64,000 nt of DNA from Lineus longissimus (GCF_910592395.1 NC_088319.1:9114001-9178000); one strand, 5' to 3'. Positions 51,053-63,157 are shown, counted from the stretch's first letter. Notes: generated by a model from the letters alone, not told the origin. Numbers and translations: made by a program.

Positions 51053-52726
51053 TCCTCTTGGCTGTCTTGTCCAAAACGGATGGAAAATATAGTTTATGGC
51101 GAACGGACTTCGACTTAAGACACCCTTGGGGGTGTCTTAAAGTTAAGTGCAAAATTGGGTGTAACGAACCACTTGGGTAGCATATTGAATACGACTTGTT
51201 CGTAACACCTAACTTATGGGGTACTTAGGCGTTACACCTAGACATAAGTACGTTTATGAATACCGGCCCTGGTTCCTTGAGCGCCGAAGACTTGGTTTCC
51301 CTGTTTCCGGTGAGGATATTAAAGGGCAAGCTGGAAGAGAATTTCGGCAATGATGGGCAGAGCTTCCGAACGAAACGAAGGCCGAAAGACAAGAACAGAG
51401 ACCCCTGCGATACCTCTTCCATGCATCTGCACATTGGCTTAGCAACTTTATGGAAAGGTGAGTTTTATTCCGCTGTTGCATGGATCGGCCTTAATGGATT
51501 GTATGCGGTGAATTTTAACAATATGCAAATTCCATTTCAGGAAACAAATCAGCTATCGAAGGAAGACCAAAGATTCAAGGGGGTTACCTGACAACGCCCA
51601 GGCTTTGGTTGCCGACTACCGGGGAGATTTTGCCGACCTCATCAGAGACGCTGATTTTGATGTCATCATGAACTTGAATGAGACGTTCGTGTTGTTTGAT
51701 ATGGTGCCAAGATCAACAATGGAAGCGACTGGGTCTCAGAATGTTGACATTAGATCATCCCAAGGCAACCCGAAACTTGGATGCACGGTGACTCTAGTAG
51801 TTACGACAGACGGACGAAAAGGACGAGCCGAGGTCAACTTCAGAGGCTTGGCACCAGATGGTGACGTCATTCGGCAGCTTCTGGCGAATGCTCCAGACAA
51901 TGTGCGAGTGAGTATTGGCATAGAATACAAGTCCGTGCTTGTAGTACAGGACATGTACCTGACGTCATCAGTGTTGTCATTGACGGTCATTCTAGTTAAT
52001 GGTAGTATTTTTTAGGAAAATCAGAACTTCTATGACTAAAATTATTATAGGTTTGTCATGGATGGAACCAAAACATTGTGCGTGTCTGACTGTTCAGAAA
52101 GGTAATGTAAATGTTCATACTTGTTGTTTATTTTTCCAGGTAACTGGTAGTCCACATGGTTGGGCCCGACACCAATCGCTAATCGACTGAGTGGTTGCAG
52201 GCCCTGATTGTGCCATTTGTAGCAGTGGCCACGTTCCTGTTACTTTTAGACAGGTATCCGGCGCATCGAAATCAACAATTTCGTGATGCAATCACCGCAG
52301 AGAATGGGACAGACACTTTCATTCCAGGACGATGTACTTCGCTGCTGCAGCCCTTGGACTTAACAGGAGCTTCAAGTGTCACCTGAGGACCATTTGGAAA
52401 GTGTGGAAAATCGGCCACACCGATGATCAAGGACATTGTGAGCAGATCACCAGGCGGGATGTGGTCAGGATGATCAGCCTCGGCTGGGAAAGGGTCACAC
52501 AACAGTTCCTGAGGACGATGACGAGTCGGGGAGGGGGTAGAGATGGTAAATGATGAGCTTGAGCAGTTTGTTGAGGGGATTAAATTTTCGGAAGGAGAAG
52601 AGGATGATGATGTTTTTGATGATGACGTGTAAATCCCGTTTGGATAATAAAATTGATTGGTAAATTGATAAGTAAATCTGTCCTTTAATTTATTCGTTGA
52701 CAGCAAGACTTCTTTATTGGGACATT

Positions 52727-53974
52727 GGGTGAGGTCAGAACTCCGTGTATGTTATGTGTTACGTGTTAGTGTTACAGATCTGTCACAGATCTGTAAAACT
52801 AACCACCAATTCTGACCTCGAGATAAACACCGGTGTGACACTGCTGTTAGTGTTACAGATCTGTTAAAAATCATACATTCTAACAGCTCCTGTAACATGC
52901 GGTGTTACACCTAACAGATCTGTAACAGGACATGTTAACTTAATCAAAGCAAACTGAAATTTGTTAAGCTTGTTTTTTGAATAACTTTTTTGTTTCCAGA
53001 CGAATCAGCTAGGGGTTTTCACTAAATTTGTTCGAAATAACTATTCTTACTGTCAAACATCTTGTCAGTAATGTATTCTAATTGTGGTAGATTTTAGAAA
53101 CTTTAACCACTAGGTGATTAAGGATCTGTTAAACGTTCTGGAGGTCAGAATACTGCCTGTTAGTGTTAGTGTTAGCAGCCATCTTTGATTGGTTTGTTGA
53201 ATCCTGAAAGATGATTTCCGAGCCAGATTTGCAAGTTGTTGCTGTTCAGAGAGCTGAAAACTTTGTTCGCACACCTGCTAGTAGCACAGAACCTACAGAG
53301 AGGCACATACGACTCACAGAAGAGCAGCTTAATGGGCTAGTGGACGAATTCCATGCCTGGAGAAATCAAGGCAGAGCCCTTCTTACCACCTCAAAGGAAA
53401 TGATGGAAACTTTTCTCATGTATATCGCATCTGATGGATAATACAGACAGGTTGGGTATGCTGTGGGCAAGGCAAAGCCAACAGTTATCGCAAATCTTCA
53501 TCTTGTAGCCAGATTTTTCATGGACATAGCGCCTCAGCATGTGTTTTTTCCCCAGCCTGCTGAATTCGATGAACTCTGTCGTGATTTAATTGATATCAAT
53601 GGGGATATTCGCCGAGTTCTGCTATACATCGATGGTGTGATTATTAGGATTCAGAGGCCAGATCACGCTGGAAATGCGTACTTCTGTGGTAGAAATGGAA
53701 AAAGCAGCGATTCCTTGAATTTGCAGTATTTAGTTGATAAGCATGCTCGTATTCGCCATGTGATTGGCGGAATAAGTGGTGCCACTTATGATAAAACTGC
53801 TGCCGAGTGAACACTGCTAACACCATGTTAACAGGCTGCTAACAGCATGTTAACATAATGTTAACAGGCTGTTAGCCAGAACTGCATGTTTGGTGGTTCA
53901 GGTTAACAGGGATGTTAACAGATCTGTAACACTAACACGTAACACATAACATACACGGAGTTCTGACCTCACCC
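52727..53974. mobile_element. Harbinger-type non-autonomous transposon
   Basis: Long terminal inverted repeats begin GGGTGAGGTCAGAACTCCGT and continue about 55 bp through ACGTGTTAGTGTTACAGATC. They are flanked by ATT (52724-52726 / 53975-53977). Both subterminal regions are crowded with GTTAAC and ACAGATCTGT palindromes. The interior holds a truncated, stop-containing transposase fragment, so it depends on another copy. Confidence 0.85.
53211..53810 (+). pseudogene. Truncated Harbinger-like transposase
   Basis: A 200-codon frame with one in-frame TAA (53439-53441) between IASDG and YRQVGYAVG. The N-terminal helical part is followed by a helix-turn-helix-like KAKPTVIANLHLVARFF and the first catalytic Asp block (RVLLYIDGVIIRIQRP, with LQYLVDKHARIRHVIGGISG). 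The frame ends at TGA just after the position of the PGS-x-HD-like block. The second Asp and the catalytic Glu are missing, so the fragment cannot be active. Confidence 0.7.
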
Positions 53975-54289
53975 ATTCTGCAGACCCATGAAGCTGGATT
54001 TATTATAGACCCCAGATTTGAAATTTCTGGTCAACGAACACTATAGGCATAAAATGAGGACGCTAGTTGTATTGTATTCATTCATTCAGTACAGGACTAC
54101 CCCATGTCAATGTTCATGTCTTTTATCCACTTACGTGGAAGGCATTGGCATTCCCCACGAAAAGGGAGTCAATTATCAGATGTGGCTGTTCTTTCTAATG
54201 TTCGCCTGCCACCAGTAAAATCGGCCTATTCATTTGGACTTAGTCATTTTACGATTCAGCCGCGCTCGGTTAAGTGGGAGAAGACAGTA

Positions 54290-54614
54290 TGTAGGAGATG
54301 CCTTTGACTTTGTGTTTCCCAAACCCACTATGATTTTGCTTGGTTATGGTGGGGTTTTTTGAGTGGTTGTCAGTCACTCAAAAATGTAAGTCAATATGAC
54401 CCCAAGTCCCAAGGCCAAGTCAATTTTAAACTGTAGGCCTAGGCCTAGTTTTATTTGCATTGCCGGAGTGCCTGGGACTCATGGGCCTTATGATTTAGTT
54501 GCAATGTTCAATTATTGCATGATTTAAAAAAAAGTAATGAAAGTGCAACATTCCAAACACCAATGCTTCAACAAACTAAATAAATACACGTTTATTTTAA
54601 TTGCAGACTAGAAG
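54290..54614. other. Leader or intron upstream of the YqaJ-type gene
   Basis: This non-coding sequence ends in a polypyrimidine tract and acceptor (TTTATTTTAATTGCAG at 54591-54606) directly before the first recognised coding exon. The pogo-like element inserted just upstream. No upstream exon is identified. Confidence 0.45.
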
Positions 54615-57600
54615 ATGGACTCAAGTGTCCACAGTGATGACACCACATTGCCACCATCAAGTGTCCATATTAATGATCACAACACATTGCCACCCACCAT
54701 CAAGTGTCCACAGTGATGACACCACACTGCCACCATCATCACCAATCGGGATTGACCGTGGGATTCCACCGCCACCAAGGAAAAGTACCCCTAGGCCTGA
54801 TGCACCACCAGTACCATCCGTAAGCCCTGCATGCAGCGACATAATACCAGTCATGCCAGTAGCTGAATCTGATTCTGAGTGCATTGATCCCTCATTGTTG
54901 GATGATGCTGGTGATCCTTTTTCATTGGATCATGAATCTCCTGTATTTCATGCTGTCTTACATGAAAAACACGAGATGCATGATTCATTCTCATTGGATC
55001 ATGAATCTCCTGTATTTCATGCTGTCTCACATGAAAAACATGAGATGCATGATTCATTCTCATTGGATCATGAATCTCCTGTATTTCATGCTGTCTCACA
55101 CGAAAAACATGAGATGCATGATTCATTCTCATTGGATCATGAATCCCCTGTATTTCATGGGGTGTTACATGAAAAACACAGGATTCATGATTCCAATGAA
55201 AATCCAATGGGAGGATCTCCAGAGCATCCAGACAATGATGGGACCATGTCACCAGAGTCTGATTGCCAGAAGTGCTACAAATGTCGACGTCCACTGTCTT
55301 GTCATGACAGGGAATGCTTGTCATGGATGACAACCGTGATGTCAGAGGACATGATAGAGTTCGACTCATCAGAGGAGCTACAGTTCCAAATGGAAGTAAT
55401 GAATTAGTTTTAGATAAAAAAAGTACAAAATTATTTTAATGCCAATGACATTAGTAGTATGTATTTTCAAGGATAATAGATACAGAAAAAGAGAAAGCAT
55501 CAATACAGTTGTACTACAAGTATTTGCATCAAAAATTTGTACCGTACAAATATTTGCTACTCAGCAAAAACAATTGAAATTGTGATTAAATGTTTCTTTC
55601 GCAGACCAACAATACAGATAATAATGGATGTTCAAGGCAGCCCTGTCCGTGTGAGGAGGTAAGAACAGGAGACCAAAACTACACACACACATCTGCTAAC
55701 AACTATTTCCTGAGTTTAGAGCAGTAGTATACAGTTCTGTGATGTGGAATATCCTCAACCTTAGCAACTGTTTTGCCCTGTTAAGATGACTTTAAACATG
55801 AAGTACATTACCGACCAGTCAATAAAAACAACCCTCTATTTCAGCGAAATGAAGATGATATTCCTGGAGCGAAACTTGTTCATCCCCCTGAAAACTGCAA
55901 GATTCGCGAATTAAAATTCTGGCTTAAGTGCCGTAATTTGAAGTTCAGGGCAACAGACACTAAGGCGGTGCTTGTCAATAGGTTAGTAACATCATACATA
56001 CATGTGCAATGAATTAATGTTTGATACGTAAACAATTCCAGCATTGCAATATGAATATGATATATATACAATATTTCTTGGAACCTGTGGTCACTATATA
56101 CATGTACATGCTATAATGTCTAAACTGATTGTCCTTGTCCTTAATGGCTTGTTTGTGTTCTCTTTGTAGGGTGCGTACTTTCATAGCAACAGGACACAAA
56201 GTTACTATTACTGACCCTGATCCTGGACAATGTAATCAGCGGAGAAAAAGGGCAAGCTGTCCAAATTGTTCTGCGGATCTACCCCTTACTAGTGTAAGCA
56301 GCAGCACTGATGCAACTGAAGAACACCATTTCCCCAAAACCGGATGGACGAAAAGCTCACAGGCAATTCCAAGGACTTTTGGCCACCACTGTATAATGTC
56401 ACATATCAGCAAGTCAGGGAGGAATACGTATGTGGAGAAATCACTGGAAAAAGGTTATCGTTTTTTCTTTGAGAATTACGTACATAATATACAGTGTACC
56501 ACTACAAACCAGCTGGTCCATTTTCAAGCAAAGTGCTATCGTTCTCAAAGAAAAAACGAGACTCCCCACTCGCTGAAATTGACATTATGCAGTGATGGCA
56601 GTGTTAAATATGCCAACTGTTCCTGTGCCGCTGGTCTGCAGGGTATGTGTAACCATATTGTCGGTCTATTGTACATGTTAAATCATATTATAATGTTCGG
56701 TGCAAAAGAGTTCCCCGAGGCTGGTACTTGCACAGACAACCCACAACAGTGGCACAAGCCCAGAACAGCGGGGCTGGCACCGGAGCCAATAATGGGTTAT
56801 ACTGTGATAAAGCCTTCATATGGAAACAAGAGGTTGAAGGGCATTAAATCAACTCTCTACGAGGCTCGTGCTCCTTATGTTAGGCAGGTAGACCCTGAAG
56901 AAGTGACCTCTCTGGTGAAGGACTTATCACAGTATAATCCTGATTTGGGTGCCTGTGCAAATGTCAACCTTGGGGATGTCACTGTACCGTACCCACAAAG
57001 ATGGGGTTTAACACAACTGTCGGCTCTACCCTAAGCCATCAGCTTGCCCTGACAGAGGGTAACACCAGTGTTGTCTGTGATATATCTGCTACTGCTAATG
57101 TTACTCTAGTCAGCCCTGTTGATCAGTCATTCCCGCCTTTACCAAAAGTATTGGATGGTCCATATAACCTCTGTGATTTTAATCTGACAGACAGGGATAA
57201 GAGTATGTTTAAAGGAATGATCCTATCCAGGGATGAAGCTATCCAGCTTGAAGTATCAACTGTAGGTCAAGCAAGTAATGCACTCTGGGCCAAATCTAGG
57301 ATAAACCGCATCAGAGCCAGTAATTTTGGTCTTGTGTGTAAGAGGAAGCAGCGGACAGAAAAGTCTGCAGAGTCGGTGCTTAGTGCTGGGAAAGACCTTA
57401 GCCATGTTCCTGCAATCCGGCATGGTAGAGGAAATGAGCCAAGAGCCATTGAAACGTACTCCAAGTACATGCAGAATGCTGGAAATTCAATCTCTGTCAT
57501 GGATTGTGGTTTAGTCATTAACCCATCTTTTCCTTGGCTTGGTGCATCACCTGATGGGAAGGTAATTGACTCAACTGCTGGGTAGGGTTGTTAGAAATTA

Positions 57601-57829
57601 AATGCCCATTCTCTGCCAAAGACATTGACCCAGTTGAGGTATGTGCAGACCCGAAATTCTGCAGTGAGATAGTTGATGGTATGCCAAGATTGAAACAGTC
57701 ACATTCATATTATTACCAGATTCAGGGACAGATGGGTGTCACTGGCATACCTTGGTGTGATTTTGTAGTGTTAAAAAAAAGGAATGCTTATTCAGCGCAT
57801 CAACTTCGACCACACTTTCTGGAATAACA
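54615..57829 (+). pseudogene. SAP-SWIM-YqaJ nuclease gene of an ISL2EU-type transposon, frameshifted
   Basis: Exons fit 54607-55395, 55605-55658, 55845-55981 and 56170 onward, all with GT-AG edges and matching phases. The first encodes a Ser/Pro/Asp-rich region and four 23-residue repeats. The third and fourth together give a SAP-like motif ([26 protein letters not shown]). A SWIM zinc finger follows (CSCAAGLQGMCNHIVGLLY), then the YqaJ-type exonuclease with GASPDG and LLEIKCPF, and the YYYQIQGQM helix. Breaks: a 4-base insertion near 54690 (the frame from ATG 54615 is lost), a shift near 57010, and another near 57580, just before the catalytic ExK. Such a nuclease paired with a THAP-DDE transposase characterises ISL2EU elements. 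Its likely role is in repair or recombination of the mobile DNA. Confidence 0.78.
54918..55200 (+). repeat. 69-bp coding tandem repeat, four copies
   Basis: Four near-identical 69-bp units encode FSLDHESPVFHAVSHEKHEM with the linking residues HDS (23 residues each). Since 69 is a multiple of three, all copies stay in frame. The last copy is more diverged (FHGVLHEKHRI). Confidence 0.9.
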
Positions 57830-57839
57830 TTTTGAAGGA

Positions 57840-58600
57840 TTTGACATCTTTTTACATGACCACTTGCATTAAACAGATTAAATCACAATAAATGACAGTG
57901 TCAGGTTCATTTTCTCTACCATACCGCATTGCAGGAACATTGCACGCAAAAATCCCTTGACTGTTCAAGTTTCTCTGATCTCTACCACCTCAAAATAAGA
58001 TAATTAACTCGATGTAAAATTCATAGTCGTAGTTCCACCTATCATAAAACCCCGTGTTTTTTCAAGACCCGTGTCTTTGCCGTGTGTCAAAAAACCCGCG
58101 GCGCACTTACACCTATATCAGTTGTGTTAGACAATGGTTAATAGCCCCGGCGACAGGTGCGCTGTAGGTAGCGAGCTCTCCTGTGTTTCTTTCCCGTTGG
58201 AGGGGGCGCAATACCGAGGCAACTACACCGCGCCATCTGTCGCCGGATCTTAGAACTTGCAATTGCCGTGTCTATTCAGATTCCACCTATCAAAAAACCC
58301 GTGTTGAACACGGGGCTAAATTAGCCCCCGATTAGCCCCATCGAGCTCGATGGGGCTAATAGACACGGGGATTTGACACACGGGTCTATTTACACACGGC
58401 AATTCATAGGTGTAAGTGCAAAAGACACAGGGATTTGATAGGTGGAAGTACGCCTCAATGACATCATTTAACTAATTAACATGCATGTATTTTATGTCGA
58501 GTTAATTATCTTCTTTTTAGGTCATAATATATTTCATGTTAAATTGTTCCATGGGTTTGATATTTCCAGCAATCCCACCAATTCTTCACATTCATCTGCA
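57840..58600. repeat. Inverted-repeat MITE between the convergent ISL2EU genes
   Basis: Terminal inverted blocks TTCCACCTATCA(T)AAAACCC (58034) and GGGATTTGATAGGTGGAA (ends about 58452), with an internal copy TTCCACCTATCAAAAAACCC at about 58281, delimit one or two nested MITEs. Inner parts share ACACGGCAA / TTGCCGTGT and AGGTGTAAGTGC / GCACTTACACCT. The rest of the interval is non-coding. Confidence 0.65.
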
Positions 58601-60568
58601 CTATGGGCAGGACACACTATCACTGACATCAAGATTTGGCAGGGAGATTATTGGATTTTGGAACAAGGTTAAGAGTGCACAGCATGTCCATATTTGATTA
58701 ATTGACCCTGCAAGGGTTAAGGGCAACACTTGATCAAATATATGAAAGTTTTTAATTTTGTTGATGAGTCTCTCAACGTGAATTCTTTCAGCAGCAATGC
58801 TCTGTGTGCTAGCTACATCATCAGCTGACATCTGAGCATGCCTCCCAAGAAATGGCGGAATATTTAATTTCACACCAATTGGGTCTAATAGATCTTGAAC
58901 GTCAAACCCCTTGTCAGCCATGAGATCATCACCTGCTTCATATGGCATTTTGAGAATGCCACTGCGGATAGTTAACTCCTTGTCGGAGATGCTTCCTGTG
59001 TATAATTGAGACACAAAGGACAGATTACCAGCAGGAGTGATACCTATCAGACCCTTCAGTGTATTTGAGCTTTTGTAATTGGAATAGCTCTGTGACTTTA
59101 GCACCAGTGATGACGGCATCTCTGTTTTAATTTCACACGCATCAATTATGACCCTTGTATTTGGGTATTTGTCCACAAATGTTCTTGGCATTGTTTTCTT
59201 CACCTGTTCCTTTGTAGGCCAAATACAAAGTGAACCAAGACGCAAATAGACAAAGTTTGACCATGTTATTATGATGCTACTAACAGTTGACACTGAGATT
59301 CGAAACCTGTATGCAAGATCAAGCTCAAGAAGCCCAAGCCTTACCCGACACAAGAAAAGGAAGAACTGATCCCTTGGAGACAACTTACAGGGATGACCTC
59401 TCTTACTCCCACTTGGTTCATCGAAATTGGTCATTATAATGTTTTCTCCATTCAATTCAGGATTTAAGAAGTTTAGCACAGAATTGAATACCTCTATGTT
59501 TGGAAAACCAGTGAAGAAAACCACGTCACCAAGTTTAATGTTGTCAATAGAAAATTCACAAAGTTTTATATCCTCCTTCAACGCAACAACTTGTTGTTTT
59601 AACAAGTCACAGAGCTTAAGTTTTTCATGCAGCTCCTGCTGTAGTTTTTCATTTTGTCTATCCAAGGATAAATGTGGCTCAGTTGGTAAGGTATCCCCTT
59701 CCAGTTCCATGCCTTCGATGAGTGTATCCATATCTTCGTCATTTGGATCAGATCCCACTTCTGCATCGTGAAAATCGTCAGCTGTATCAACTGATTCAGA
59801 TGAAGGCAAAGCAGCTGACCTCAACTGAAGTCTATTTGGCTTGCGTTGCCGTGTATGTTTAATCAGATCACTTCGCCCCAAATTTTCCCAGCACTTGAAA
59901 ACAGTTGGTACAGCCCCGGGTTTGAGATAATGTCGATTGGCATATTGTTGAAATTCGATGTCTTCAGGGCGAAAATGTAATGAGCAGACAGTGGTATGGC
60001 CTTTAATTTGAAATGTATCGTCCTCATCTCTGCAAATTTTCACAATCCATTGCTTCCGTATCGGTGGTTCCCTTGGAAATCTGAAGTGGTGCAATTTTTC
60101 ACCATGCTCATCATCTTTGTTGTAACCACGACTGGTGCAGTGAGGTACACAGCAGTGTCTGTGACTCTTGGGAGGTTGCTGAAGACAAGAATAATCCCCA
60201 GTTGATAACAATCTTAATAATTTTCGTCAAACTGTTAAGATTCTTGGCAAAACAAGCAATTGTGTGAACTTACTTGTTCAAAGAAACATTAGATTACATG
60301 GTTTGTTTCTGTAATTTACGCCAAGAGTACTCAGTATTTCATTTAGCTCCTCTCAATAAAATGCATTTCAAAGAGATTGATATATACAATCAGTGCTCTT
60401 TGAAATGCATTTGATATCTTGACAATATTATAAGTAAATAGTACAGATATTACTAGTAGTTTGGGTGGTATACTGATGAATATTGACTGTATGTACCTTC
60501 ATAACATTTCCTGCTGAATTGGAATAGCTGTGATCTTGAGAGTTTGTTGATGTATTATCCATATCCAT
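58601..60568 (-). CDS. THAP-DDE transposase of an ISL2EU-type transposon, two exons (60497-60568, 58601-60178)
   Basis: Exon 1 gives a 24-codon start (MDMDNTSTNSQ...) ending at AAG|GTACAT. Exon 2 follows TTGTCTTCAG in the same phase. The protein has a THAP zinc-finger domain (CCVPHC, W in QWIVKIC, VCSLHF, and AVPTVF at its end; about residues 33-105), an acidic linker and a coiled coil (DRQNEKLQQELHEKLKLCDL). A DDE_Tnp_4 catalytic domain follows, with Asp in RVIIDACEIKT, Asp in DDLMADKGFDV and Glu in ERIHVERLINKIKNF. The total is about 550 codons, with no stop. THAP would bind the transposon ends. The convergent YqaJ-type gene completes the ISL2EU pair. The terminal repeats of the element were not found. 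Confidence 0.82.
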
Positions 60569-60975
60569 TTCGGCAAACCTGGTTTATTCGTGGTCACTTG
60601 TTTGAATGTAACGTTAGACAGCGGTTGTTCCAAACTGAAACATGATCGTATCATTTTGAGTGAAACAGGTACTTTGTGAAAAGAATTACTATGCCATGGA
60701 TGCATGTTGCATGTGATATGACGGCATTTGGATCTCATTTAATAATAAAACTTGAAATAGGCAATTGACATCATTTTGTCTTGTTATTTTTTAAAATTAT
60801 GACTTGCCCAAACATTTTCCATGCAGACATGACAAATGTGGTCAGCCTCTCATGCCTCATGTGCTCTGATCCCGGGCTGTGATATCTGGCTATCATTATT
60901 CTCCCTGCAGGCCCATGGCCATGGGCCATGGCCCAAGAAAGAGTAGCCTACATGTAGCTAGCTGCCTGCCATACG
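60569..60975. other. Upstream region of the THAP-DDE gene
   Basis: No coding sequence is recognised. It contains the palindromic GCCCATGGCCATGGGCCATGGC at about 60911-60932 (core CCATGGCCATGGGCCATGG). It probably includes the right end of the ISL2EU-type element, which I could not delimit. Confidence 0.35.
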
Positions 60976-61464
60976 ACAATCAAGATGTACAGACCGGGGG
61001 AGCTGGCAGTACGTACCCATAAGTCTTTGCGGTAGTCTCGCGCGTACCGGATATAACCTATCAAGCTTTCTCCTTCAGAGAAATACTGCGTTGCGCTCAA
61101 CTGCCAATTATGCATTAGTCTGGTGGACACGAGGTTGGCCTTAAACTTGCTTGAAATCGAAAATTTGGACAACACACGTGCACTACAGCGCAAACGGCAG
61201 CATTCTGACATATAGAAACATGTGGTCTGATTCTATTTTTACTTGTCATTTAGTGATCACGCGTCCAACCTCGTATGCAGGGTAATGTGGCTTTCTCATT
61301 GGTCGAACGTTAATTTTGTTCACAGCCTTATAAGGCACTTGAGCGCAACGCAGTATTTCTCTGAAGGAGAAAAGCTTGATGGGTTATATCCGGTACGCGC
61401 GAGACTACCGCAAAGACTTATGGGTACGTACTGCCAGCTCCCCCGGTCTGAACATCTTGATTGT
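60976..61464. repeat. Long inverted repeat (MITE-like)
   Basis: The left arm 60976-61100 and right arm 61339-61464 are near-perfect reverse complements (for example GGGGGAGCTGGCAGTACGTA and TACGTACTGCCAGCTCCCCC; GCGCGTACCGGATATAACC and its complement). They enclose a spacer of about 240 bp without coding capacity. No target duplication is certain. Confidence 0.8.
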
Positions 61465-63157
61465 AGTATTGCATCATGATCATAAGGCTCCAGGTTTTCA
61501 TTACCGTAAATACAATAATGACATTATGCACACAGTACATAGCCTATAGGCCTACCACACCACAGAAAATATGCTATGCCAGGCCTACATGTAGATCATG
61601 TTCATGATCAGTGGCAGAGCCATGCACATGCAGCATACTTGATACTACATGTACAATGCAGATGTACACTACTGCTGTTGTGTTGTTTATGACTGTGTTT
61701 ATGGTGGCTTTACTCACATGATATGCATAAAGAAGCCCAATATCAACACTAAAACTTTACCTTTACTCAATTTCCAGTTCCTGGCATGTTTGGTGCGCCT
61801 GTTCAACGAATTAATACCATTTTATTGCAGAGTTTCCCTCTTCATAAAGCTCTTCCAAGTACATGAAGTACTTGCATTGTGTTATGGTCATTATGTAAGC
61901 TGCCTCTATCTACGTCACTTCCTCCTAGTAACAGAACTGATAATAGGTGGCAGGTCAATTTTAGGAAATTGTGTATAGTGAGTTGATTTGGATTTTATAC
62001 TCTAGTCCAGGCCTACTCACAATCACTCAGTGAGAAAAAGTGCCAATTAGGCCTATTACTTGCCATATTGGTGATTTTAACTCACTCCTCAGATACATTA
62101 AGCCAAGGCCTATACAATTATTTGATTACAATTGTCAAAGAAGCATATACCCATGGAGCGGGCAAATTTGAAATGTAATATACATTAGTTAAATGGGCAC
62201 GATGATTGAGCTACATTAAATTTCTAACGTTACTGAAGTTTTATTAAAGGTTAAACACGAAATTAACTGCATTTAGGGACTTATTGCTGCTATCTACATG
62301 CAACCCCCAATAGATTGATTGGAGTACGCTATTTTGCACAATGCATTGAGACCAGTGACAGCAGGTCCTGTTCCAAATAAGGCCCTCACATATCAGGCAT
62401 ATCACCTACCCACTCCCATACCCAATGCCACTGTCGGACCAAAGCCAGGCGCATGGAGAGATGCAGAACGCAATTCAAACTGACAACATCAGTCAGTAAA
62501 GAATAAAACAAAGAGCAAGCGCTGGCCACTGTACATATTTTGTCCATCCTGGCATAACTGTTTATTGATACCCTGACTGCATGTTCCGGTAGGCCACTCT
62601 GCAGAATTTGCCTTATCACTCCGGTCAGTGTTTCTCGAATAGAACTAAAATAGAATAGGCTAATCATTAATCGCCCTGCACCATGGACCAGGTGGTATAG
62701 CACTACATACGTGCTGGAAGCTAATACTGATGTGGCAGGGAGAATATGCGTGAAGTTTGTGTATGCTTTTGAGAATGAGCGGAGCTCTCCAGTCGACGTG
62801 CTTTCTGAAAAGTTGTTATTTATTCTAAAACCACGAAGATATTCGACGTATGACACCCTCAGTGACACTCTTACTTATGATCCACACCTACGAAGCCAAA
62901 AGTTGCAAGAATTCGACGCATTTCCGAGGCCCAATTTTGAAACAAAAATCGCCTCCTTTTTAGCGGCCACAACGCGCATTATAGTATAGATTGGGTTAAG
63001 TTATCCTTTAATTCCATAAGTCACCGTAAGGTGCTGCCAACTTTCTTTCAATTAATGTAATTTCACGCTCTCCCAATGGATGGTGCTATTTTATTATGTA
63101 AACTGCTAACTTTTACCCGATTTCGTTGTTTGTTTGGCTTCGCTCGCCGTCTTTTTG
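61465..63157. other. No recognised gene; one unassigned open frame
   Basis: The longest frame is 62868-62386 (minus, 160 codons; SLRVSYVEYLRGF, SLNCVLHLSMRLAL). It has no recognisable domain, no splice evidence and no clear codon pattern, so I do not annotate it as a gene. The sequence is rich in AGGCCTA and TACATGTA motifs. Nothing else stands out. Confidence 0.35.

Larger units (their letters stand above)
47340..51268. mobile_element. PIF/Harbinger DNA transposon, apparently intact
   Basis: The 18-bp terminal inverted repeats GGCCGGTATTCATAAACG / CGTTTATGAATACCGGCC are flanked by CTG duplications. Inside are the two genes that define autonomous Harbinger elements: a Myb/SANT-like protein (plus strand, three exons, 47655-49925) and a DDE transposase (minus strand, 50006-51052), converging at about 49.93-50.0 kb. 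Neither has a visible lesion in its reading frame. Subterminal sequences contain repeated TAAGTTAGG / TAGGTGTAACACCTA motifs that may bind the transposase or its partner. The element is nested in the pogo-like element and in turn contains a MITE in the first intron of its Myb gene. Confidence 0.9.
46588..52632 (+). pseudogene. pogo-like transposase gene, spliced, interrupted by the Harbinger element
   Basis: Exon 1 (46588-47032) has an Asp run encoded by a GAT repeat, then a psq-like HTH (YSLNQKIDLIETYQL, HHRIAPQTFRRWL), ending at a GT donor. Exon 2 starts after TTTTATTTTAG at 47303 with YWPEMENNLNT. It is cut at 47339 by the Harbinger element and resumes at 51272 with FLERRRLGFPVSGEDI, the CENP-B HTH. 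A TGA then occurs (about 51344). After an intron at 51458-51540 come LPDNAQALVADYRGDF and the catalytic start NLNETFVLFDMVP, GNPKLGCTVTLVVTTDG, later LLLDRYPAH and GRCTSLLQPLDL, and the acidic C-terminus to TAA at 52632. Several stops and shifts show decay. A DNA-binding domesticated origin is not indicated. Confidence 0.75.
46198..54287 (+). mobile_element. pogo/Tigger-like DNA transposon with two nested Harbinger-type insertions
   Basis: Terminal inverted repeats CTGTCTTCTCCCACTTAACC (46198) and its complement ending GGGAGAAGACAG (54287) are flanked by TA duplications (46196-46197 / 54288-54289), the Tc1-mariner signature. Subterminal AAAATGACTAAGTCCA also matches inverted. Disregarding the nested elements at 47340-51268 and 52727-53974, about 2.9 kb remains, a normal size for an autonomous pogo-like element. 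It encodes a transposase with a psq-like HTH, a CENP-B-type HTH and a DDE region, now broken. Confidence 0.88.

Noticed and set aside
62386-62868. 160-codon minus-strand frame as a host gene
   Set aside because: No domain, splice signals or codon pattern that supports it; length is possible by chance in a region of this size.
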